Shown here one piece after another: positions 17,521-26,124 of a stretch of DNA of 64,000 nucleotides. The stretch's first letter is position 1. Each line of letters opens with the position of its first letter. This DNA is from DATEDA01 sp963820965 (GTDB taxonomy: Bacteria; Pseudomonadota; Gammaproteobacteria; Burkholderiales; SG8-39): the NCBI GenBank assembly GCA_963820965.1, contig CAWGCC010000010.1, positions 81,662 to 145,661 on the forward strand, given 5' to 3'. A model generated the notes under the pieces. The model did no database searches. It worked only from the letters and a program-made list of their open reading frames with translations, and was not told the origin of the DNA. A program made the translations under genes and the position numbers.

Positions 17521-18927
17521 ATGACCACCGACCTCTGCTTCATGCCGGCAACGGAGCTCGTCGCGCGCTACGCGGCGAAGACGCTCTCGCCGGTCGAGGT
17601 GACGCGCGCGGTGCTCGACCGCATCCGCGCGCTCGATCCGAAGCTCAACGCCTATTGCCTCGTCGACGAAGAAGGTGCGCTCGCCGCCGCCCGCGGATCG
17701 GAAGCGCGCTGGGCTAAGGCCGAGCCAGCCGGACCGGTGGACGGCGTGCCGGCGTCGATCAAGGACCTCGTGCTCGCGAAGGGTTGGCCGACGCTGCGCG
17801 GCTCCAAGACCGTCGACGCGGCGGGGCCATGGGACGACGATGCGCCCGCGACCGCACGCCTGCGCGAAAGCGGCGCCATCCTCCTAGGCAAGACCTGCAC
17901 GCCGGAATACGGGTGGAAGGGCGTCACCGACAGCCCGCTGACCGGCATCACCCGCAACCCGTGGAATCTGGAGCGCACGCCCGGCGGCTCGAGCGGTGGC
18001 GCGTCCGCGCAGCTCGCCGCGGGGCTCGGCCAGCTCGCGGTCGGGACGGACGGCGGCGGCTCGATCCGCATCCCGTGCGCCTTCACCGGGGTGTCGGGCA
18101 TCAAGGCCCAGTTCGGCCGCGTGCCCGCCTGGCCGCTCTCGCCGATGGGCACGGTAGCGCACATCGGTCCGATGGCGCGGACGATCGCCGACGTCGCGCT
18201 GATGCTGAACGCGCTCGCGCGCCCCGATGTCCGCGACTGGCACGCGCTGCCGTTCGACGGCACCGACTGGACCGCGACGCTCGGGCAGGGGATCAAGGGC
18301 CTGCGCATCGCCTACAGCCCGCGGCTTGGCTACATCGAGTACGTGCATCCCGAGGTCGAGGCGCGAGTCGCGGAGGCGGTGAAGACGCTTGCGGAGCTCG
18401 GCGCACGCGTCGAGGAAGTCGACCCGGGCTTCCCCGATGCGCGCGACACGTTCTGGGTCCATTGGACAGGCGGCGCGTTCAACGCGCTGCGCAAGCTGCC
18501 GCCGGAGAAATTCGCGCTGCTCGAGCCGGCGCTGCAGCAGGCCTTCCAATCGGGCTCGCGTCACACGCTCGCGGCGTACTTCGACGCCGTCGCTAAGCGC
18601 ATCGCAATGGGCGAGCGCATGAAGCGCTTCCATCTCGACTGGGATCTCCTTGCGACGCCGGCGCTGGCGGTTCCCGCGTTCGAGGTCGGCCGGATCGTCC
18701 CGAAGGAGCCCAGCGGCCCCGAGGACGACTGGACGTGGTGGACGCCGTTCAGCTACCCGTTCAACCTCACGCAGCAGCCGGCGCTCTCGGTGCCGTGCGG
18801 GTTCACGAACGACGGGCTGCCGGTCGGGCTGCAGCTCGTCGCACCGGCCTATCGCGAGGACCTCGCGCTCCGCGCGGCGCATGCGTTCCAGAGCGCGACC
18901 GATCATCTGCGGCGGCCTCCTCTGTAG
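17521..18927 (+). CDS. Amidase signature family enzyme
   Basis: A 468-residue amidase. The Ser-cisSer-Lys triad is K81 (ASIKDL), S157 (PGGSSGG) and S181 (TDGGGSIRIP), with spacing normal for the family. These enzymes hydrolyse amides to carboxylate and ammonia in the cytoplasm; substrate cannot be read from sequence. The ATG at 17521 has no clear Shine-Dalgarno. It is divergent from the ThDP enzyme. A second, distinct amidase lies at 55.5 kb. Confidence 0.9.
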   Translation: MTTDLCFMPATELVARYAAKTLSPVEVTRAVLDRIRALDPKLNAYCLVDEEGALAAARGSEARWAKAEPAGPVDGVPASIKDLVLAKGWPTLRGSKTVDAAGPWDDDAPATARLRESGAILLGKTCTPEYGWKGVTDSPLTGITRNPWNLERTPGGSSGGASAQLAAGLGQLAVGTDGGGSIRIPCAFTGVSGIKAQFGRVPAWPLSPMGTVAHIGPMARTIADVALMLNALARPDVRDWHALPFDGTDWTATLGQGIKGLRIAYSPRLGYIEYVHPEVEARVAEAVKTLAELGARVEEVDPGFPDARDTFWVHWTGGAFNALRKLPPEKFALLEPALQQAFQSGSRHTLAAYFDAVAKRIAMGERMKRFHLDWDLLATPALAVPAFEVGRIVPKEPSGPEDDWTWWTPFSYPFNLTQQPALSVPCGFTNDGLPVGLQLVAPAYREDLALRAAHAFQSATDHLRRPPL

Positions 18928-18981
18928 CCGCCGGGCCTTCTCACCGAAGGCGCCGCCGCAAGCGAGCAGGTCTGGCAGTCG

Positions 18982-19010
18982 TTGACGAGATGCACAGATG
19001 TGCATACACT
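18982..19010 (+). promoter_or_regulatory. BrnTA promoter with operator in the spacer
   Basis: TTGACG (18982-18987) and TACACT (19005-19010) are exactly 17 bases apart. The spacer holds a perfect inverted repeat TGCACAGATGTGCA (18991-19004). BrnA antitoxins repress their own operon, so this is the probable BrnA binding site, placed where it would block RNA polymerase. Confidence 0.7.
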
Positions 19011-19017
19011 GCGTCCG

Positions 19018-19291
19018 ATGAACTGCGAATGGGACGAGGCGAAAGCGGCGTCCAATTTGCGCGAAGCACGGGGTTGACTTTGCGGACGCGGCAGGCGTTT
19101 TCGACGACCCGCTCGCACTCTCGATGCCGGACGACCATGCGAACGAGGAGCGCGTCATTGCGATTGGCAACGACTTCCTCGGTCGGGTGCTCGTAGTGGT
19201 CTATGCGTACCGCAGCGACCGGATCCGGGTGATCTCGGCGCGTCTCGCGACGCCCGCAGAGCGCCAAGCATACGAGGAAAACTCGAGATGA
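19018..19291 (+). pseudogene. brnT: BrnT-family ribonuclease toxin, frameshifted
   Basis: From ATG 19018 the frame reads NCEWDEAKAASNLR, then hits TGA. Removing one base near 19063 restores KHGVDFADAAGVFDDP through RVISARLATPAERQAYE, the full BrnT fold of about 90 residues. The restored frame ends in ATGA overlapping the antitoxin start, the normal brnTA arrangement. BrnT is a RelE-like RNase. As written the toxin is dead while promoter, operator and antitoxin are intact. It may be selection against toxin activity or a one-base assembly insertion. Confidence 0.8.
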
Positions 19292-19593
19292 AGCGCGAAT
19301 ACGACTTCTCCCGCGCCAAGCGTGGCGCGATCATTCCTCCCACCGGGGGCAAGACCCGAATCACGATTCGTATCGACGACGACGTGCTCGATTGGTTCAG
19401 GACGCAGGTGCACGCCCAGGGTGGAGGGAGCTACCAGACCCTCATGAACGGCGCGTTGCGTGAGTTCATGGCGCGGCGGGAAGGTGCACTCGCGGAGACG
19501 CTACGACACGTCTTGCGGGAAGAACTCGCCCCCTATGTCGTGTCCCGAAAACGTGGGACGGGCAAGCGCAGCACGCGACGTCGCCCGGTGTAG
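19288..19593 (+). CDS. brnA: BrnA-family antitoxin
   Basis: A 101-residue antitoxin. The N-terminal toxin-binding part is KREYDFSRAKRGAIIPP; the ribbon-helix-helix DNA-binding part is TRITIRIDDDVLDWFR with the downstream GGGSYQTLMNGALREFM. It should neutralise BrnT and repress the promoter 280 bases upstream. It overlaps the toxin's restored stop by 4 bases. A C-terminal basic extension (RKRGTGKRSTRRR) is longer than in typical BrnA. Confidence 0.88.
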   Translation: MKREYDFSRAKRGAIIPPTGGKTRITIRIDDDVLDWFRTQVHAQGGGSYQTLMNGALREFMARREGALAETLRHVLREELAPYVVSRKRGTGKRSTRRRPV

Positions 19594-19616
19594 GGCCCGC
19601 AGGAGAGCGCCGGAAC

Positions 19617-19964
19617 GTGAAGTCGTGCCCGGTGTACCGTACTCGGAGCCATCGCATCCTCGACGCCCGCAGCCTCGCGATGCACTTGCTGATCGCGCGC
19701 CAGATCTCCCGCGATCCCCGCCTGCTCGAGGTGGCGCGCCGGAACGTCGACCGATGGATCCGGGCGCGCAAGGACGAACCGCCGCGTGTCTACCTTGAGT
19801 GGCGCCGGATCCTCTCGTGACCCTGGCAGGAGGTCGCGGCAGCGCCGACGGACCTGAGCGAGAATGCGGTGCGCCTCCGCCAGTCGTCGCGCTTTTACGG
19901 GGATGCTGCGCAGGCGGCGCGACGGAGAGTGTACGCAGCCCGTAACGGGAGGAGTCGATGCTGA
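19617..19964 (+). pseudogene. Small conserved-looking ORF interrupted by in-frame TGA
   Basis: The frame from GTG 19617 encodes a helical protein (RSLAMHLLIARQISRDPRLLE, VDRWIRARK, YLEWRRILS). It stops at TGA 19818 and then continues in the same frame with PWQEVAAAPTDLSENAVRLRQSSRFYG up to TGA 19962. The two halves read as one protein of about 115 residues of a type I have seen as small stand-alone or TA-associated proteins but cannot name. A single CGA-to-TGA change would explain the stop. Its end overlaps the GST start. Confidence 0.45.
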
Positions 19965-20569
19965 AGATCTGGGGCCGGGTCAACTCGATCAACGTGCAGA
20001 AGGCGATGTTGGCGATCGGCGAGTTGAAGATTCCGCACGAGCGGATCGATGCCGGTATGGCGTTCGGCGTGGTCAACACGCCCGAGTACCACAAGATGAA
20101 CCCGAACGGCCGCGTGCCCACGATCGACTACGACGGATTCGTGCTGTGGGAGTCGAACGTGATCGTTCGCTACCTGTATGCGAAGCACGGGCCGCCGCGC
20201 ACGCTCGAGCAGGGCTACAGCGAAGAGAAATGGATGGACTGGACGACGAGCACGGTCGCCGCGCCGCTCACGACCGCCTTCTGGCAGCTCATCCGCACGC
20301 CGGCCGACAAGCGCGACAACGCCGCCGTCGATGCCGCGCTCAAGCAGGCGGCGGACATCATGAAGATCGCCGACGACACGCTCGCCGCGCAGCCGTACCT
20401 GTCCGGCCGCGAATTCTCGATGGGCGACATCCCGTTCGGCTGCTTCGTCAACCGCTGGTACCGGCTCCCGATCGAGCGTCCGGAGCACGCGCACCTCGTC
20501 CGGTATTACGAGCGGCTGAAGACCCGTCCGGCCTACCGGGAGCACGTGACGGCGATCCCGCTCACCTGA
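19958..20569 (+). CDS. Glutathione S-transferase
   Basis: A 203-residue GST. The N-terminal thioredoxin-fold domain contains WGRVNSINVQKA (the active-site loop region), cis-Pro in GRVPTI and the glutathione gamma-Glu-binding WESNVIVRYL. The helical C-terminal domain has the FSMGDIPFG N-capping box. It conjugates glutathione or reduces electrophilic substrates in the cytoplasm. GGGAGGAG precedes the ATG. The next gene begins 15 bases after its stop. Confidence 0.9.
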   Translation: MLKIWGRVNSINVQKAMLAIGELKIPHERIDAGMAFGVVNTPEYHKMNPNGRVPTIDYDGFVLWESNVIVRYLYAKHGPPRTLEQGYSEEKWMDWTTSTVAAPLTTAFWQLIRTPADKRDNAAVDAALKQAADIMKIADDTLAAQPYLSGREFSMGDIPFGCFVNRWYRLPIERPEHAHLVRYYERLKTRPAYREHVTAIPLT

Positions 20570-20583
20570 CCGAGGATGACACG

Positions 20584-20841
20584 ATGACCGACGCCGCCCG
20601 CGGCCTGCGCATCCACTTCGTCGACGGCAGCTCGCTCGCCGTCAGCTTCCCGAAGCAGCGGGACAACGAGATCGCCGCGGAGCTCCTGCGCGACGCGATA
20701 CTCGACGAACGGATGATCGCGCTCGAGGCCGATGGCTGCCTGCACTACGTGCCGTTCGACAATGTGAAGTATTTCAGCGTTTATCCGGCCCCGGAGAATC
20801 CCGGCAAGCACGTGATCCGCGGCGCGACCCTGCGGGACTGA
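20584..20841 (+). CDS. Hypothetical protein, 85 residues
   Basis: This is a short soluble protein with alternating strands (LRIHFVDGSSLAVSFP, GCLHYVPFDNVKYFSVYPAP). It follows the GST gene by 14 bases and probably shares its transcript. I recognise no named domain. It has no cysteines except one, and no signal peptide. Confidence 0.6.
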   Translation: MTDAARGLRIHFVDGSSLAVSFPKQRDNEIAAELLRDAILDERMIALEADGCLHYVPFDNVKYFSVYPAPENPGKHVIRGATLRD

Positions 20842-20862
20842 GCGGCCGCTATCCCGTCTCGA

Positions 20863-22119
20863 GTGCCTGGCGCAGCCCCCGCCGAAGCCGCCGGCGCGCG
20901 CGTCCCTGCGCGCCTCGTAGCGCTGATCTTCGTCCCGTTCGCTGCGGGCTACTTCCTCTCCTACTTCTTCCGCAACGTCAACGCGGTCATCGCGAAGGAC
21001 CTCGTCCGCGAGTTCGCGCTCGCGCCCTCGGACCTGGGGCTCCTCACCAGCGCCTACTTCATGGCGTTCGGCCTCGCGCAGCTGCCGGTCGGCGTGTTCC
21101 TCGACCGCTACGGCCCGCGGCGGGTCGTCGCGACGCTGCTCTGCGTCACCGCGCTCGGCGCGTTCGTGTTCGGACGCGCGGACGGCTTCGGCACGCTCGC
21201 CCTCGGTCGTGCGTTGATCGGCCTCGGCGTGTCGGCGTGCCTGATGGGCGCGATCAAGGCGTTCACGCTCTGGTTCCCGCTCTCGCGCCTCGCGACGATC
21301 AGCGGCTGGTACATCTTCGTCGGCGGCGTCGGCGGGCTCGCGGCGACCGCGCCCGTCGAGGCGGCGCTGGGCGCGATCGGCTGGCGGGTGATGTTCTACG
21401 GGCTCGCGACGGCATCGCTCGCCGTCGCGGCGCTGATCGCGCTCGCGGTGCCGGAGAAGCCGCTGCCCGGCGCAGGCGCGACGTGGGGCGAGCAGATCCG
21501 CGGCATCGGCCTGATCATGGCGCGGCCGCTCTTCTGGCGGATCGTGCTGCCGTTCGTGATCACGCACGCTGCGTACCAGGCGCTACAGGGATTGTGGCTC
21601 GGTCCCTGGCTCACCGACGTCGCGGGGTTCCCGCGCGAGCGCGCGGCGACGCTGCTCCTCGTGTGCGCCGCGGCGTACGCCATCGGCTCGGTCGCCTTCG
21701 GCAGCTTCGCCGACCGGCTGGCCGCGCGCGGCGCCTCGCGGCTCGCGCTCTACAAGGTCGGGCTCGTCGTATCGTTCGCCGCGTTCGTGGCCATCGCGCT
21801 CGACGCTCCGGTGCCACGTGCCGCGCTGCTCGCAACGTACGGCTTCACGGTCATGTCGGGCGCGCTCGTGTTCGCGGTGATCACGCCGCACTTTCCGGTG
21901 GCGATGTCGGGCCGCGTCATCACTGCGCTCAACTTCGGGATGTTCTCGGCGTCGTTCGCCTTCCAGTGGGGGATCGGCGCGGTGCTGCGCGCGTTTCCCG
22001 TCGTCGACGGTCGCTACGCGGCCGATGGCTACGCGGCGGCGCTGCTCGGTATCGCGGTGCTGCAGGTGGTGGTGCTTGCCTGGATCCTGCCGCTGCGCGA
22101 CACGCCCGGCCGGAGCTAG
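20863..22119 (+). CDS. Major facilitator superfamily transporter
   Basis: A 418-residue MFS protein with about 12 hydrophobic segments. It has the loop 2-3 motif DRYGPRRVVA (motif A-like, about residues 82-91) and a second-half relic SFADRLAARG. It resembles nitrate/glycerol-phosphate-like or organic-anion MFS carriers, but the solute is unknown. The start is GTG 20863. It converges with the aminopeptidase gene; the 137 bases between hold nothing clear. Confidence 0.88.
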   Translation: MPGAAPAEAAGARVPARLVALIFVPFAAGYFLSYFFRNVNAVIAKDLVREFALAPSDLGLLTSAYFMAFGLAQLPVGVFLDRYGPRRVVATLLCVTALGAFVFGRADGFGTLALGRALIGLGVSACLMGAIKAFTLWFPLSRLATISGWYIFVGGVGGLAATAPVEAALGAIGWRVMFYGLATASLAVAALIALAVPEKPLPGAGATWGEQIRGIGLIMARPLFWRIVLPFVITHAAYQALQGLWLGPWLTDVAGFPRERAATLLLVCAAAYAIGSVAFGSFADRLAARGASRLALYKVGLVVSFAAFVAIALDAPVPRAALLATYGFTVMSGALVFAVITPHFPVAMSGRVITALNFGMFSASFAFQWGIGAVLRAFPVVDGRYAADGYAAALLGIAVLQVVVLAWILPLRDTPGRS

Positions 22120-22256
22120 TGTCGTGCTCCATGGGGCGGGGCCGCAAAGCGCGTCGTCGAGCCGGGACCCGTAGGCGGGCGTTTGCGGCCCCAGGCACTC
22201 GCCGGGCTCCGACACCGCCGCACTCAAGTTCGCGAAGTCACTTTCGGAACGCGACG

Positions 22257-23312
22257 CTACCCGGGCGCGAGCGCGGCCAGCTGCCGGTCGCGCTCGGCCT
22301 TCCCGAGGCGGGCGAGCTCCTTCACCGCCGCGTAGAACCGCGGCAGATCGCCGTTCTCGCGCGCCAGCAGCGCGCGGAACGCGGGTACCAGCTCCTCGTA
22401 GGTGGCGACCGACGCGAGGTGGGCGTTGTTCACGCCGGCGAAGAACCGGTCGTAGCCGGCGAAGCCGCCCCACTGCTTCGCCTTGAGCTCGCCGTAGTCG
22501 ATGCCGAGCTCGGCGAAGAGCTGCGCCTTCCCGGCGCGCTTCGCATCGTCGGCGAGCGGCTCGCGATACAGCTTTGCGGCCCGCTCGCGGTAGCGCAGCA
22601 CGAGCCGCACGAACTCGTCGCGTCGCGCGCGCGAGGCGGCGTAGGCGCCCCGCTCGTCGGCGGTCGCGTTCTTCGCCAGCCAGCGCCGCACGCCCTCCTC
22701 CTCGACCGCGACCGCGAACGACTCGTTGAACGTCGTGTCGCCCTTCACGTAGACGACCTGGTGGGCGAGCTCGTGGAAGACGAGTCGCGCGAGCTCGGCG
22801 TCGGGATAGCGGACGAAGGTGCTCAGCACCGGGTCGTCGAACCAGCCGAGCGTCGAGTACGCCACCACACCGTAGACAAAGACGTCGAAGCCCTGCTGGC
22901 GCAGGTCCGCGCCGAACCCGTCGGCGCTCGCCTGCGCGTAGTAGCCGCGGTAGCCCACGCAGCCGGCGATCGGGAAGCAGCTCTGACGCGGGTCGACGGA
23001 GAACTCCGGCGCCGCGAAAACGTTCCACACCACGAACGGCCGCCCGATGTCGGCATAGGACTTGTAGCTGCCGTTGTCCGGAAGCGCCAGCTCGCGGCTC
23101 GCGAACTCGCGGATGGCGAGCACCCGCTCGAGCTTCAGCCGCAGCTCGGGCGGCGTCGCCGGATCGGCGATGCGCCCGGAAATCGGCTCGGCGTGGCGCA
23201 TCACCTCGAGATGGCCGCCGATCGCCTGGCCGTAGTAGGACAGGGTCGAGCAGCCGGCCGCGGCGGCGACCGCCGCGCCCGCGAGCACCGCCACCCACCA
23301 TCGCCGGCTCAC
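22257..23312 (-). CDS. Lipoprotein aminopeptidase-like metalloprotease (Aminopep family)
   Basis: A 351-residue protein with a lipoprotein signal (AAAAGC21). The zinc-protease motif HELAHQ is at about residue 180, with NESFAVAVEEEG a little downstream supplying a third ligand glutamate. This family is annotated as predicted aminopeptidase; the substrate is untested. It probably sits on the periplasmic face of a membrane. The GTG start overlaps the upstream gene's stop as GTGA, indicating translational coupling with the MFS/hydrolase fusion. Confidence 0.87.
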   Translation of the reverse strand: MSRRWWVAVLAGAAVAAAAGCSTLSYYGQAIGGHLEVMRHAEPISGRIADPATPPELRLKLERVLAIREFASRELALPDNGSYKSYADIGRPFVVWNVFAAPEFSVDPRQSCFPIAGCVGYRGYYAQASADGFGADLRQQGFDVFVYGVVAYSTLGWFDDPVLSTFVRYPDAELARLVFHELAHQVVYVKGDTTFNESFAVAVEEEGVRRWLAKNATADERGAYAASRARRDEFVRLVLRYRERAAKLYREPLADDAKRAGKAQLFAELGIDYGELKAKQWGGFAGYDRFFAGVNNAHLASVATYEELVPAFRALLARENGDLPRFYAAVKELARLGKAERDRQLAALAPG

Positions 23313-25138
23313 TGCGCGAACCTCCCGGTCTCGAGAAACGCCACCGTCTGGCGCGCGACCGCGCTCGAGACGAGCATCTCGCCGTGCGCCACCCGCATGA
23401 CGAGATGATCGGCGAGGCGCGGATGTCGCGTCTCCTCCACGGCGACGACGCCGTCGTTCGGCAGCGGCACGTCGAGGCCGATCAGCCGCCCGAGGCCGAG
23501 CCGGCGCGCGCCCGCGATCGCGCCGGCCTCGACGCCGGGCGGAATCTCGAGGCGCGGCATCTCCCCCCAGAGGCCGCGCGTCGTGCCGAGGAGCGGCGCG
23601 CCCCACCGCTTCGCCGCGAGGCTCCGCCCGCTCGCCGAACCGGTGAGCGGCGATCCGAGCAGCACGATCCGGCGCACGCGCGGATCGGGCCGATCGCGAA
23701 GCGCTGCCAGCGCGACGACGCCGCCGAGGCTGTGCGCGACGACGTGCACCCGCGGCGCATCGATCCCGCCGATCGCGGCGGCGACCTGCTGCGCGTTGTG
23801 AGCGAGATCGTGCATCGCGGAGTAGTAGCCGAGGGCGCGCGCCCCGAATCCGCGTTCGCGGAGCTTCCGCGCGAGATAGAGCATCACGACGCGGTTCATC
23901 CACAGGCCGTGGACGAGCAGCACGGCTTCGCCGGGCATACCCGATCTTAACGGCGGCAGGAGGAGCCGCAGCGCGACCACCCCCGACGGGATCGCGAACA
24001 GCGCGAAGGCCCACGCGTAGCTCCCGGTCGCCCACACCGCGGCGGCGAAGAGCGGCGGGCCGGAGAGCGCGCCGGCGAACGTGAAGAACTGCGTGCCGCC
24101 GGTCGCGGTCGTCACCATGCCCGCGGGCGCGGCGCGCGCCACCTCGGCCAGAAACACGCCGTTCCAGCCGACCGCGGACGCGCCGAAGAGCATGCCGACG
24201 GCGACCACAGCCGCGAGCGGCCACGCCGGCGAGAACGCTGCGGCGAGAAGCGCGCACGCCGCGGTGATCACGCCGAGCACCGCGAGCATCGCCCGCGGCG
24301 CGAGCCAGCGGTCCGCGACCGCGCCCCAGGCGATCCGGCCGGCGATCCCGGCGCCGTGCGAGCACGCGTAAACGAGCCCCGCCTTGACGAGGCTGTAGCC
24401 GAGCTCGAGTGCGAGGTACGACACGAAGTAGGTGACGAATACGAGCTGCACCGCCGCGTAGCCGAGCGATGCGAACGACAGCTCGCGCAGGGCCGGGTCG
24501 CCGAGGGCGAGCCGGATCGGACGCCCCAGACCGGAAAACACGCTGCGCAGGCTGCTCGCCGGTCCCGCCGGCGCGGTGCGCGCTTCCGCGAGCCGCGCCC
24601 GCGCCGGCAGGAGCGCGAACGCGGCGGCGATGCAGACCGCGGCGAGCGCCGGCAGGGCGCCGGTCCAGCCGAGCGCGAGGGCGAGCGGCGGCGCCACGAC
24701 GCCGGCGATCGCGCCGCCGACCGGGACACCGGTCTGCTTGATCGAGAAGACGAGCGCCATCATTCCGGGCGGCGTGCGCCGGGCGAGGATGTGCGAGCTG
24801 ACCGGGTTCACGACGCCGTAGCCGAGGCCGATCACGACCGCGGCCAGGGGCACGATCGCGGCGATCGCGAACATCCCGAGCGCGAGGCCCGCGCCCGCCA
24901 GCACGACCGCCGCCTGGCAGACGGCGAGCGGGCCGTACCGCGACGTGAGTCGCCCGGTCGCGAGGCCGGAAAGCATCGCGCCGAAATAGGTGATCGACGC
25001 AAAGAAACCGATCGACTGCGGCGCGAGCCCGAGATCGCCCGCCGCGACCGGCGCAAGCACCGAGGGCGCGATCATCGCCATCGAGGTGAGCGTCTGGACC
25101 GTCAGGGTGACGGCGAGGGCGACGAGCGGGGCGTTCAC
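23309..25138 (-). CDS. MFS transporter fused to an alpha/beta-hydrolase
   Basis: This is one 609-residue frame. Residues 1-395 form a 12-helix MFS carrier (GRLTSRYGPLAV loop, GYGVVNPVSSH). From M401 it becomes an alpha/beta-hydrolase with the oxyanion strand AVLLVHGLWMN, nucleophile elbow AHSLGG (about 467), PNDGVVAVEE acid region and late His in RVAHGEM. The join LLPPLRSG-MPGEAV contains TTAAGA, which in another frame gives a TAA, and M401 would be a natural hydrolase start. Two adjacent genes merged by an indel is thus as likely as a true fusion. The hydrolase would face the cytoplasm in a fusion. Confidence 0.75.
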   Translation of the reverse strand: MNAPLVALAVTLTVQTLTSMAMIAPSVLAPVAAGDLGLAPQSIGFFASITYFGAMLSGLATGRLTSRYGPLAVCQAAVVLAGAGLALGMFAIAAIVPLAAVVIGLGYGVVNPVSSHILARRTPPGMMALVFSIKQTGVPVGGAIAGVVAPPLALALGWTGALPALAAVCIAAAFALLPARARLAEARTAPAGPASSLRSVFSGLGRPIRLALGDPALRELSFASLGYAAVQLVFVTYFVSYLALELGYSLVKAGLVYACSHGAGIAGRIAWGAVADRWLAPRAMLAVLGVITAACALLAAAFSPAWPLAAVVAVGMLFGASAVGWNGVFLAEVARAAPAGMVTTATGGTQFFTFAGALSGPPLFAAAVWATGSYAWAFALFAIPSGVVALRLLLPPLRSGMPGEAVLLVHGLWMNRVVMLYLARKLRERGFGARALGYYSAMHDLAHNAQQVAAAIGGIDAPRVHVVAHSLGGVVALAALRDRPDPRVRRIVLLGSPLTGSASGRSLAAKRWGAPLLGTTRGLWGEMPRLEIPPGVEAGAIAGARRLGLGRLIGLDVPLPNDGVVAVEETRHPRLADHLVMRVAHGEMLVSSAVARQTVAFLETGRFAQ

Positions 25139-25148
25139 TCGCCCTACT

Positions 25149-25860
25149 CTACTCGACCTCCACCGTTCCGTTCGCGCTCACCTGCACCATGCTCGTGCCG
25201 CCCTCGAAGGTTGGGGGCGGGACGGCCGGGGACGCAGCCGCCATCGCGCGCTCGGCCATCATCGGCCGCGGGCCGGGGATCGGGCCGCCGGTGTTGATCG
25301 CAACCCGGCGGATCCGGTAGCTCCCGCCGCCGAGCGCTTTCGTCGCGATATCGGCGCGGCTGCGGAACGCCGCGACCGCTTCGGTCATCAGCTCGTTCTC
25401 GGTCTGGCGGCGCAGCTCCGGCGAGACCGCGAACAGGATGCCGCCGAGCTGCATCGACGACTGGAGCTTCCCGATCAGCGTCGCCATCGCCGCCACGTCC
25501 TTCGACTCGAGCCGGATCTCGGCGCGGCCGCGCCAGCCGGTGAGCTTGTTCGCACGGTCATAAACCGGGAACGTGCTGGTAAGGCCCGAACGCGCCTTGA
25601 TGGTCTTGAACTCGCCTGCGATCTTGAGCGACGTCGGCCGTGATGCGGTTCAGCTGGCTCGCGACCTGTGCGGCGGACGGATCGTTCGCCTCGGCGTAGA
25701 GCGTGGCGGTCATGAGGTCGTTCTGGACCTCGCGCGAGACCTCCGCCTGGAGGTCGACCTGGTTGAAGCGGGGCTCGGGCGCGGGTTGCGCAAGCGCCGG
25801 GCCGGCGACGAGCCCGGCAGCGAGGCCGGCGGTGAGCGCGAGTGCGGTACGTGGGATCAT
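25149..25860 (-). pseudogene. SIMPL-domain (DUF541) periplasmic protein, frameshifted
   Basis: From ATG 25860 the frame encodes a signal peptide (LALTAGLAAGLVAGPALAQ) and the first SIMPL segment (VDLQAEVSREVQNDLMTATLYAE, VASQLNRITADVA). Near 25632 the frame changes by one base and continues as KIAGEFKTIKARSGLTSTFPVYD through GKLQSSMQLGGILFAVSPE to TVEVE. Together they make a normal family protein of about 237 residues. SIMPL proteins are periplasmic or outer-membrane and poorly characterised. GGAG lies before the ATG. It is either decayed or carries a one-base assembly insertion. Confidence 0.82.
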
Positions 25861-25933
25861 CTGGTCTCCGTGGGTTTGTGCAACGCCGTGCTTGAACGCG
25901 GCAGCCGGGCGGCTGGGGTTACGATCGGGAGCG

Positions 25934-26062
25934 ATGAGAGGCCGGACTCCAATCGGGCGCTTCGCGGCCTGGCTGCGCCGCTGCTGGTCCTGCGGCGCGC
26001 CGCTCGGCACGCGCGAGCGCAAGTGCGCACGATGCGGCGCCAGCCAGCCGCGCGAAGTCTAG
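25934..26062 (+). CDS. Small zinc-ribbon protein
   Basis: A 42-residue protein with four cysteines as two CxxC pairs (C17, C20, C31, C34) flanked by basic residues, typical of a treble-clef or ribbon zinc site. GGGAG lies 5 bases before the ATG. It is divergent from the SIMPL gene. No function can be assigned; small zinc ribbons often bind nucleic acid or protein partners. Confidence 0.55.
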   Translation: MRGRTPIGRFAAWLRRCWSCGAPLGTRERKCARCGASQPREV

Positions 26063-26124
26063 CCCGTCATCAAGGCGCGGGCCTGCCGCGGAGGACCGTT
26101 ATCCGGGGACGACGACAGCCGCCC

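Noticed and set aside
19818..19820. Selenocysteine at the in-frame TGA
   Set aside because: No SECIS-like hairpin stands out just behind it and the context suggests an Arg codon mutated to TGA.
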